From positions 123,501 to 187,500 of the forward strand of contig JAPYKE020000521.1 of NCBI GenBank assembly GCA_028554795.2: 64,000 bases of DNA. The letters are read 5' to 3'. Below, one piece after another: positions 45,720 to 60,568 of this stretch. The translations under genes were made by a program, and so were the position numbers. Numbering within the stretch: position 1 is the stretch's first letter; every line of letters begins with the position of its first letter. The notes under the pieces were generated by a model. It was not told where the DNA came from, did no database searches, and was given only the letters and a program-made list of their open reading frames with translations. The stretch is from Sinohyriopsis cumingii (taxonomy: Eukaryota > Mollusca > Bivalvia > Unionida > Unionidae).

Positions 45720-46445
45720 CATTGGTTACAGCCAGTATATTTCAACATCCTTGAAAACGTTATACAATTCTGAAATAAATTTCGTTTGTCTATTTAATTC
45801 CCCGAGCCCGCCATACCGCATCCATGGTAGGTTTTCTGCCTTCGGTCCAAATGTTCATTGAAGGATTATTGACTTGATAGTATTATATGCACAGTTTGAG
45901 GGCAAAAGGAGTGAAATAAGAATAAGACACAAACTGAAAAGGGAACATGCCGATTTGATGATGAGCTGTCTGGTTTTGTAATCAGCTTCGCTCTGTACGT
46001 TTTGCCCAAATACTTTAAAGTACTAAATGGTTAAAAACTGTACAGCTTTTTAATTTATATTTATTCAGGATAACGAAAAGACAGAAAAGTTACAATTCAT
46101 AGATTTATATGCGAAACATGCCTTAAAATAAATCATTTCTAACGGCAACTGGTTTGGATTACCTTATTTTATCTAATGACTTATACTGTGTGGTTTACAC
46201 AGTTTTGTATCTGTGAATACGTGCATGCGTATCTCCTCCCTCTTGAGAGCAAATAAGTCTAATTTATAGAACCTTGTCTAATATCAGATTTATTATATTT
46301 TTTCATGAATAATTACCTGCTCACTTTGACATAAGCTGCATTTATATTTGCAAATATTTTCATGCTTGTCTACTCTCACGTTTGATAGCAAATACGCGGA
46401 AAATATTTCACCCTGTCTAATAACTGGTTTATTGTATTCTTTAAG
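45720..46445 (+). other. Cassette upstream of micro-exon 7, including a lost micro-exon site
   Basis: Matches 30550-31060 and 11600-12150. Contains the shared block AACGAAAAGACAGAAAAG at ~46071. A first acceptor position, near 46305, reads TTTTTTCATGAATAA: acceptor AG and exon are lost. Confidence 0.5.
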
Positions 46446-46469
46446 GACGAAAGAGAGAAGAAAGAAAGA
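46446..46469 (+). CDS. 24-base micro-exon 7 (D-E-R-E-K-K-E-R)
   Basis: TATTCTTTAAG acceptor (AAG rather than CAG) to 46445, GTAAGT donor from 46470. It differs from micro-exon 1 at one base in 24, while the flanks have diverged much more. Phase 0. Confidence 0.6.
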
Positions 46470-47227
46470 GTAAGTATAATTATATGTGTTTTCAGTAAAT
46501 AGGTAAATATTTTGCATTGCATAAAGTTAATTTATGATTTCTAAGACGCATATATTTATGATAATTAATTATTCGTCATATGTATTGCATATCTGTTATC
46601 ATTTAACAAGGCAAGATTATTTTCAAAATCTTCTCTGGTTGATATTTTTCCAGTATCGCGCATTTATCGCTTTCGTCGGAAAGAGAAGTTACATGTATTT
46701 ATGGACTTACGAAATATGCGTTTATTTCAAGATGTTCTTATTATAATATGACATTGTCTCCCTGTTAATCATGTTAAATTTTTGACTGATATGCCATAAC
46801 ATCACCAGCATTGGATAGATGTTAATGAGTGTATATTTTTTTCTCCAAAATATATAATGTGACTAACATTATCTGTTGGATCTTACAATTCACGGTTAAA
46901 CAAAGGAAAATGGAATTATTACTTTTCTTTCAGTGTCCGGAATACAATTTTGTGGATACAGGCAACACTTCCGTATCATATTCCTCAAAACATACGCGAT
47001 GCGTCACTTCAGTAGTACATAGTCCAGTCGTTGTTAAAATGTTGATGTCTCAACAAGGAAAGGTTGACTAGTATATTTGGTTAAACGTCAGCTGTTGTGG
47101 AATATTCAGCAAAAGTAGCGGCATAAGTTGTAATTGTATTTTCGCATGCGTTTGTTTCCCTTTTCTAGACCTAATAGGCGACGTTTGTTTCACCGTTTCT
47201 AATATCACATTTGTTATATTATTTCAG

Positions 47228-47251
47228 GAAAAAAAGCAGATACAAGCATAT
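47228..47251 (+). CDS. 24-base micro-exon 8, diverged (E-K-K-Q-I-Q-A-Y)
   Basis: ATTATTTCAG acceptor to 47227 and GTAAGT donor from 47252. Length, phase and both splice sites are kept, but only the first residues resemble the family. It is 782 bases after micro-exon 7. It looks like a family member that has changed its peptide while keeping the exon architecture. Confidence 0.5.
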
Positions 47252-47383
47252 GTAAGTATAAATATATCTCCTCTCAGTCAGAGTAAGATATGTATTTATT
47301 ATGTTTTTTATTTGATTATTAAGACATATGTTCATTAAAATATGTACTCATCGAATTTAAGCCATCATTTACTACTAAGTATA

Positions 47384-47679
47384 GGACCCCTCCGATGGCC
47401 TAGTGGTAAGAGCGTCCGCCTCGGATGCTGGAGGCCGTGGGTTCGATCCCCAGCCGAGTCATACCAAAGACTTACAAAAATGGTACTAACAGATGCCCCT
47501 CTTGGCGCTCAGCTTTAATAAGTTAGTGTTAGGACAGGTCGGCCTGGTGTCAGGATAACGTTACTGGGTGCCCCAGTGCATACCATCACTATAAACTGCC
47601 ACACTGTAAACATCGTAGCGATATGACTAAAAAAGTGTTAGAGCTACGTTAAAAATCCAAATCACACACACACACACAC
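47384..47679 (+). mobile_element. SINE family 1, full length, with diverged target duplication
   Basis: A-box GATGGCCTAGTGGTAAGAGC, B-box GGGTTCGATCCCC, body, and (CA)n tail. Flanks ACTACTAAGTAT (47371-47382) and ACTACTGAGCAT (47680-47691) match at 10 of 12 positions. Confidence 0.92.
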
Positions 47680-47691
47680 ACTACTGAGCAT

Positions 47692-48369
47692 AACGTTACA
47701 GTTTAGGTATCATGCCCCTTTTTCTTATCTATGATGAGTTATCAATAGTATTCCAATGACATCAGGTAATCAAAATGCTTTATATTCGCATATAATAAAA
47801 GGGTATTGTGTTTGATACCAGCTATAGATTAATAAGTTCATAATACAACTTTAGATTTTTTGCAGAGAAATGAAGATGTAAATGTTTAATACAAATATGA
47901 AAACCACAATAGAAGACGCATACATTATTTAGAGTTTCCTCTCCATTACTGAAGAAACGATTGGCATTTTGTCATAATTGTCAGGAGAGTGAGAGTTATA
48001 CCTTGTAGGTTGTGATGCTGTGTTTCCCAGACATTTAAATCTCAAAGCCTGCAAATAAGGTTTGATTTCATTTCAGTTTCCTCGCAGTTGTATCGTTTAC
48101 TAACTAATAATTACTCTTTCATTATTTTACGTTCTGTTGGTATAAATACCCCAGGAAAATATATTTGTCAAAGTGACAAAACTTACTATTGTAAGACACT
48201 TTTACGGGTGGTATACACTAACGTCTTTTTTCGTATACCAGAAGAGACTAAGGGTTGGTATGTTATCCATTGTCCTTCTATCTGTCAGCAATATATGTTA
48301 TCATCGTACAATACGTGGATGATTGCCATAAAACGTTGCACACGCATACACACACACATCGCGAGTTTA
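47692..48369. other. No gene supported
   Basis: The 98-codon ORF at 48088 has no conserved copy and runs into repeat R3. Confidence 0.5.
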
Positions 48370-48555
48370 GTTGCTCCTAAATGACAATTGTGCTGCTCGG
48401 ACATATAGCATGGCCACCACAGAAACCGTCTTGAAAATAATGTTATCGCTATTCCTTCTGAGGAGATGGTCATAACAGTATGGGTATTCATGATATCAAC
48501 TATGGCGGTATCGAAATTCTTGTTATCGCCACTCCTCCTCGATGCAATAGATGAA
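48370..48555 (+). repeat. Dispersed repeat R3, copy 3 with internal repeat
   Basis: GTGCTGCTCGGACATATAGC and ATGTTATCGCTATTCCTTCT match 13420-13510 and 15000-15075. A second partial copy follows (CTTGTTATCGCCACTCCTCC at 48518). Confidence 0.6.
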
Positions 48556-49348
48556 TATTCATCCATAAGTACGAAAGACAGCTTATACAGGGAGGTACGT
48601 GTACACTTGAAAATAAATTTACAATCATTGTGAGGTACCATTTGCCCGAATGATACAAAGTTTATATGGCTTGTGCAAAATGGTTTATAAATCGTTACAA
48701 TTCAATCAATTCCTCATTCTAACTTACTTAGTAGACAGCGAGTAAAATGTAGCTTTTGACGATAATGATACTAAGAAAGTTTATATGGCTTGACATTCGA
48801 TATTTCCATTAATTGATATATATCATGGATAAAAATAAATATATGATGGATAACGGAGAGGTTACTCGAAAATGAAACCTTTTATTAATGTTTCGTTCAT
48901 GCCACACCAACACCGTAAGGATCAAGATACCATACATTTTATACCAAAGCGGATGCTGGTATTAAGCATCATAGCAATTGTAGTGGAAGGTAGTTAAACG
49001 GCATTAGTCACAGCCAACAAATTATGCACTGTAAATGTGTAGAACAATTTACAGCTACTCGGAATATTTTACATTTCAGAGACATAGCGTGAGATTGCAA
49101 GGAAAATGCGGGATATTTATTCCTCGTTTTGAATATGACGTTTATTTTGTTTTACGGCGCAGAATGAAAAATAGCATTCTTTAGAGCCGAAAGGTAACTG
49201 CATCTACTTTCACAAAATCATTATAAAGTATGTATTTTATTAGGCTATGACCTCTAAACACCTACATGTTTTGCAAAATAAATATTGAAACCACCTAAGA
49301 GAAGTATATTTTACCATTTATATTATCACGCTTATTGTGTTCTTTCAG
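48556..49348. other. No gene seen
   Basis: AT-rich DNA without a supported feature. Confidence 0.6.
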
Positions 49349-49366
49349 CGCTCGAACATTCGCTGG
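49349..49366 (+). CDS. Candidate 18-base micro-exon
   Basis: A TGTTCTTTCAG acceptor ends at 49348 and GTAAGT starts at 49367, leaving 18 bases (R-S-N-I-R-W in phase 0). The length is a multiple of three and the splice sites are like those of the 24-base family, but the peptide is different and there is only one copy. It could be chance. Confidence 0.3.
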
Positions 49367-50100
49367 GTAAGTACCGATTTGAACAGTCTATGTATTATAT
49401 AAATTACTCGAAGTTAATTGCTACTGAACGGCTGATCGTAAAGCCTTCAATTCATGTATCATTCAACTTAAGTATTTTTTTTTTAGGATAAGATATCAGT
49501 GACACTATTTCAGAACACATATGGATATATATCTTATTGTTTTTTCTTTAGCTTTTAACGCAGTTTTCTTTTCTCAGACACAGAAAGACATGCATTTCAT
49601 AATATAGATACGTGTCTTCTGCACAATAACAAAGACGTATATTATTATTACACAAAGGAGATAGATGTAAGAAAGTGCAGATTATAATGGGAGTATGCTC
49701 GCAAGTAAAGTACCGATCAGACTGTTGTCTTTTTCCCAGGTAATTTTGAAACTGTCCTTATAACTAATAATGCTGTACTCCCAGACATATAAATGCTCAA
49801 GTTTCCAACGACTGCAGACTTGTTGTTTTATTCTTCCACTCGGTTGTGTTGGCTATAAATCGTTAATTATGTTCAAGCATTGTTTTTGTTCTAAAGAAGT
49901 AAACTAGGTGTTATTTTTTGTCTTTGCATAATATCACCAAAAGTAATGTAATAGGACACCGCATGAATTTAACGGGATATATTCCATTTAAGTACAATAG
50001 CCAGGAAACAAAGTCTATTGCTATCCTTTTAATTAATATAACAATGAAAATATCTGAGATTTATTAGGAACAATTGCATTCTTCTGTTGAGAAATACCCA

Positions 50101-50219
50101 CATGTATGTATGTATGTATGTATGTATGTATGTATGCGTGCGTGCGTGCGTGCGTGCGTGTGTGTGCGTGCGTGCGTGCGTGCGTGCATGTATGTATGTA
50201 TGTATATATGTATGTATGT
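50101..50219. repeat. (TATG)n/(CGTG)n compound microsatellite
   Basis: TATG units change to GCGT/CGTG units and back to TATG, about 118 bases in all. The C-V-R-A repeat ORF here is an artefact. Confidence 0.95.
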
Positions 50220-51945
50220 CCTGTTCAACTCAGATTATAGGAAGTTCATCAAACCCCAGGTAATGCAAGATCTTGAAACACAACACAGAATTGAGTCCAA
50301 ACCTTAAATAGGAATATTGTGTCAACTTACGCGTTTACAAGAAGAAACATATACTCACATACATATGACAAAGGGATAGTGGAACTATATATAATTAAAC
50401 TTTGCATGACAAAGCGTCTTTAAAAGGTTATTTGGTGCTGCTAATGTCACAGTGTGTCCGTACATCTTGTATTTATAGTTGTATTGTTAAAGGGAATATT
50501 AACGATAATTCTGCTACAATTATTTCTAATGCAAGAGACACATACATACATGTAGTTATACAAAACTGGCGCGAGGAAATGAAAATATTTCTGAAGGCCA
50601 ATACGCTTCGACTGACACTTTATCTTTTTGTCAAATCAAAGTCACCCACTGCATTGCATTACTGTGTCACTCTAAGTACATTGAACCTTAATTAATAGGG
50701 GAGAAGTTGAAGTTTCTACCGACCGACGATGTCAATACCCATTATATTTGTCCTCCCCCATGCTTTTAAAAATGTATAACGGTACCGGACACAATTTGCT
50801 CTGCTGTTTATCTCGAAGACACGTTATGCCTTTGCTAACGCTTAAATTGATCACTCGAGGTTTCGGTTAAGTCTTCTATATTGTATATTTGTGTAGCGTG
50901 TTGTTCCACTTCTGCAAACCTGGCTTAATTTAGTCCAATTTTGTAATGGATAACTGAAAATTTGACAGATGAAGGTCTGGAACCCTCGATGATTCGAATT
51001 GTTAAGTCGTATATTGGTATTGCTTCAATTGTTTCTGTTGTTTCGATTAAAGCGACGGGAATGTGATCCATCGTTCAGCCTAACGAAATGCAGAGGGATT
51101 TCCAACCAAGCATTTGGTCATCCATAACAATACTTCGCTTTACTAAGACGCCAATACACATTGCGTCGCCCGCGTAATACCATAACATTGATACCGTTGT
51201 CGGTACCACGATCGTCACTACCCTCGTATCTTGGATTAGATTAAGTTGATTGACGGAATAAGATGCTGAAACATTTGTGCACAGAAAAAGGACTTGCATA
51301 CCATATTTGCTTTATTTTTTAGTCTCTGGACAAAACCTTTTCGTGCATAACAGACTTTCGTGATGTGTCCACTCCTTAAATCCTTAACCTTGTTAATCTT
51401 ACGATTAGCACCCTTTCCGGACTGAAAACGTCCATTAATAAGTACATGGTTTATTGTGTTCTGTCTCTTGTCTTTAAATTCATTAACTGACGTATTGTAT
51501 TTTAGACCTCATTTTTGGTACACACCAGAGCTTTAAGGAACTAGTCTGCTTTCATAGCTATGTCAGAGATATGCGTGATGAATATTTCCTTCAGAAACCG
51601 GTACTTCCCTTTACCGCAAGTGGTCAACAACTGGATATCTGTGTGAATTAATGCTTGAGATTTGAATTGTGTTCTTCCCTACTACAAATATTCGATCGTT
51701 CTGGATATTTACTCGTTCTGCTGACTTATTGTATGAATGTTTTCCCTCTCTCGATTGCGCTACCTTTAAATGTTTTCGAGAAACATATCGTTGGTTAGCT
51801 CGAATAGTTTACTTTTTTTACTCAGAATCTACGGAATAATTGAATATTTAACTCTTAAAGCAAGATCACATGGTAATCTTTATGCACATTCTCAAGTCGT
51901 TTGCTTGTTTATCTCATATGGTTTTCAAAAACTGTTAAAATGTAG

Positions 51946-51948
<3 letters not shown>
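50220..51948. other. No gene supported
   Basis: ORFs of 97 codons (50402) and 74 codons (51075, minus) show no recognisable motif, splice context or second copy. Confidence 0.55.

Positions 51949-52003
<55 letters not shown>
51949..52003. repeat. (TA)n microsatellite
   Basis: About 27 TA units. Confidence 0.97.
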
Positions 52004-52007
<4 letters not shown>

Positions 52008-55000
52008 GGTTTCCTTGATAAAATATATCTCTGTCGGAGTCATGCTTAGTTGTATAGTTTTCAAACAGCTGACACAACTGCGTACGTAGTTACTAAATGA
52101 TGTGACAAATGAATATAATTGGTTTACAAATAAATAAAAGTAAAGACATTAAAGACAAAGTAAAGTCTATTAGGTAAACTAATTTTGGGCAAATTTGAAT
52201 ATATATTATAAATCACATTGCGTTGTTAAAAATGCAAATGTACAGCTACCGAACGTTTATGATTGAGATAGCTGTCGAATGGCGGTTATTCAAAATAGTC
52301 TAAACTGTTGTAACTCAGTGAATTGATGGTAGGCACTCAGAATCTCATAAACATTCATTTATGTATCAAATTTTTATATATTCTACCTCGATTCTCATCT
52401 TTACTTGATAGCATCCGGTGAAAACATTGCATTTGGGAAAACTAATATATTTTTTGAATACAGTATGTTCGTGCCTTGTCATAGATGTGATTAAATATAT
52501 TCTCAATTATATGGTATCATGATTACTCTAGTCTAAATAAAAATGATGAAAGTTAGGTAGCAACTAAAATCGCTGTTAACTGCAATTCTATTGCGATATT
52601 TTATTGATACGTAAGTGTTCACTCGATCAATTGCTTTCTTGCAAACGGACCTGTCTTTGCCTTTCTGGTGACTATCATCGTAAGTTCAATATCATATCGT
52701 CAGTTGATTGTTCTTTTATGCAAGCCGCACAGACATACACGAAAACATCGTTAACGTTTATGTTGTCTGTTTCGGTGGTGTATGCGGTTCTATACGATGC
52801 AATTTGTTTATTTTGCAGCTAAATGTTAGCATTATGTCCATGAATGTATAAAGTTCATACTGTTTTCAATATACATCAGTGTTTATCGCCGTTTTGAAGG
52901 ATAATCATTCACCTGTTGTTATATATTAGATGCACGGATAAACCTTGGACTCACGATACAAGGGTCGCATCTTCGATAGGCTCTCAAGGCAACACAAATC
53001 TGTTGCATTAGTGTTTCCTTCCGCATTACATTTAAGTATCGCTTCCACGGCTGAATCTGCTCAATAGTGGGTTAAAAAGTGGACTTAGTAAAATCAACCG
53101 ACCCCGCCCCCCGCCCTTTTTCAATCAGTCTAGTCACTTACATTATATCTTTTTTTTTCAGTAAGGAAATAGCGATTTCACTGGCATTTGTATATCCTGT
53201 GTGAAAATTGTAAACAAGCCTAAATTGAGACTCCTTTATGTTGCCTCTCCTTCGAATATTAATCCTGGTGCTTGATGTCCTTTTTTAAATTTGTTTGCAT
53301 TAAAACACTGAACCGTTTTATATCTCTATCAAATACTTTGTAAAACATCCTCGACCGTGTAACAGTTCTTGGACAAAAAGCAAGAACAATCGTTGCCGAC
53401 ACCACAAAGGAGCGGCGTATAAGTTGTTCTAAGTAAATCTAACAGACTATTGATTTAAAAAGTGTGACTGACCCTCAAGACTATAATCTTGGCAAAAATC
53501 GAGGAGGAACAAGAACTCCAAGGGAACCGTTAAACTCGCAAAATATAAGCGTAAGTGTAACTTAGTAGATGTTACTTGTTTACTTGCTACAGCGGACACA
53601 TATGGCACAGACGTTGCTATAATTATAACGACAATAACAGTTGTAGGCAACCTAGTCGTAATTGCTGTTCGGGTCATATACATATTAGCACTTTTGGCTG
53701 TCGGCTCTGCTAAAATGATTGAAATACATGCTGCATTCGCGAATAATGTATATTAGGAAAACATCTACCTGCGTCACAAGGTAGTCTCATCACGATTAGT
53801 AAAGCCGTTGGCTATTGAATATATGATTCTTGAGTTTGATTTGATGTTAACAGAATTATAAAATGTCCGACTGTTCTGTGGGCAAACACGAATAGTTGCT
53901 GGCGGAGCAGATCCAAGCTGGGATGTGATGTATAGGGACGTAGCAATCAAGTCAACATTTTGAAAACCCAGGCGCAACTGTGTTTTTCCCTCACGAGCAC
54001 TTCAGATGCAATCGTCGAGCACGACTTCACCTCACCCGTACGATCGTCGAGCTGATTAAATAGTGTATATTTGGGGGTCGGAGACATGTGGTATAGAATG
54101 TGCTTACCTAGATCCGCAGCTTGACTCTAAAATCCCTTATTCGATACTACTGCACAAGCAACCATTGGTTGTATTCCGTATATATCGCATCGACTTCTTC
54201 CTGAGTTATTATACTAACGCTTATCGATTTACTCATTATTGCATTAGCACTGTTCAATTTGATTTAAGCAGATATTACAATCTCATCGTGCTTTAATAAT
54301 GTTTTGTATGGTAGATTGTCCTTTACACCCTTTACAGCCAAACCAAAAAAGGTTAATCCAAGCCCTATTCAATTTAATACAATCTGTAACTGTTCCCGCA
54401 ACTGGAGGGCAAAATCTTGTAACTGAAATGTAAATTGCAATGGAAACCGTTGCTAGCATACGAAATATTCCGACTATCACATTTAACTTTTCAGGTTTGA
54501 ATCGACGTGGATGATATGAATTCTTTTTTAAGTTACATTCTCCGCTGATTTAGGAACCATACCATATTCTTCGCTTTTGCTTCCCATACATGTTATATCC
54601 ATATTTGCATTTTCTTAAACAGTTATCCCGTTTAAATTGTGTTCAGCTTATTAGAAACACTTGCTATAATTGTATTTGTTATATTTGTGAACTGGTGTTT
54701 TTATCATCTTACAAGTATGTTATAGCATTGTTGATAAAATATTGTAAATACATACAACTATGTGATGATTCAATTTCATAAAATATTCTGAAATCACATA
54801 TGCCCCGCCTTCTACTATGGTTCAGTTTAACTGATCTTTGTATCAAATACTACCATTTTATATTGACTTATAAACTGTAGCTGAATTGTAACTCCTGGGT
54901 CTATTCACTGTGTATGCAAGGAATTTACCAACATATACACCGTTAAATTTCAATGTATCGCATTCATATAACATATCTCTAGCTGAAAGAGATAAAGGTC

Positions 55001-55219
55001 TTGCAATGGGTTTTTTCAGCTTATACATAGTTTTGCATTGCATTCCGTCATTTATATTTTTGATTCGAGTGTTTTTCATTATTTGTTTCTGAATGTTATT
55101 GTATGTCCTTACAAACAAAACACATACTATTACTATCTCTAATAATACTAAAATATCACCTTAATACATTTTAGGGATGATCAAATAATACAATTAAGAG
55201 ATCTAAACTAACCATCTGG
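52004..55219. other. 3.2 kb with no recognised gene
   Basis: Several 60-80 codon ORFs on both strands, none with conserved motifs. A C-rich spot (CCCCGCCCCCCGCCC) is at about 53103. The minus-strand ORF 53774-53977 has reasonable composition but no splice support. Confidence 0.55.
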
Positions 55220-55233
55220 ACACACACACACAC

Positions 55234-55319
<86 letters not shown>
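55220..55319. repeat. (CA)n(CATA)n(TA)n compound microsatellite
   Basis: CA tract, then CATA, then TA with one break. Confidence 0.95.
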
Positions 55320-55321
<2 letters not shown>

Positions 55322-55673
55322 TGATATTTTTGGTACATCAAGACATCTACTCGAGCCATTTATCACATAAGTCATCAATGCTCTAATGTATCCATGTATT
55401 TATATTTAAATGGCCTTGAGAGAAATAATAATTATATTTGGAGTTAGACCTTTATATTTCAATCTCCTGCAAACATGTCTATACTTAAACGTGCGGCATC
55501 ATCTGTGATGGGCATCTATCAATATTCTTTCGTGTAATCTATTTTCGAAATATTGGTGCATTGCCAATTTTGAAAACAATCCCTCTATTTTGGCATCGGT
55601 TTGACATAAAAACAGTTATTTTACAAACTATATACATCACAATTTTGATCCACCTTTCCCCCCGCCACTAATA
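55320..55673. other. No gene seen
   Basis: AT-rich spacer. Confidence 0.6.
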
Positions 55674-55997
55674 CCTCACCGCTCTGGTGGCCTAAGTGGT
55701 CTGAGCATCCGCCTCAGATACTGAGTTCGTGGGTTTCAAAGCCCGAATGAGTAATACCTAAGACTTAAAAAATTAGTACAGTCAGCTGCCTCTCGTGGTG
55801 CTGAGCATTAAAATGTTGATGTTATGACAGGTCGGCCTGATGTCAGGATAATGTGACAGGTTGGGACATGATGTTAAATGTCTACGGCCATGATGCCCCT
55901 GTGATAGGCATCACTATAAACTGTCACTCTTCAGACATCGTAATGATATGACTAGAAAATTGTAAAAGCTACGTTAAAAATCCAAATCACAAACACA
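55674..55997 (+). mobile_element. SINE family 1, full length
   Basis: A-box GGTGGCCTAAGTGGTCTGAG and a degenerate B-box, then the body with GACAGGTCGGCCTGATGTCA and the end TTAAAAATCCAAATCACAAA. Confidence 0.9.
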
Positions 55998-60514
<4,517 letters not shown>

Positions 60515-60568
60515 GGGGACGACTCCGGCGGCCTAGTGATTAGAGCGTCAGCCTCGGAAGCGGGTGAC
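60515..60568 (+). mobile_element. SINE family 1 head fragment
   Basis: GACTCCGGCGGCCTAGTGAT, then TAGAGCGTCAGCCTCGGAAG. The A-box half of the tRNA-like head only; B-box and body are missing. Confidence 0.8.

Noticed and set aside
1-47251. Assignment of the micro-exon gene to immune GTPases (GIMAP) because of their charged C-terminal coils
   Set aside because: No GTPase domain or motif occurs in the window; the charged octapeptide alone is not specific.
47384-47470. Possible tRNA genes at the SINE heads
   Set aside because: A and B boxes are present but the arms do not complete a cloverleaf and the body and (CA)n tail follow directly; they are SINEs.
48285-48641. 118-codon minus-strand ORF
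   Set aside because: Overlaps repeat R3, no conserved frame in the other R3 copies, no splice or motif support.
53774-53977. 67-codon minus-strand ORF with protein-like composition
   Set aside because: No second copy, no splice sites in phase and no recognised motif; cannot be separated from chance.
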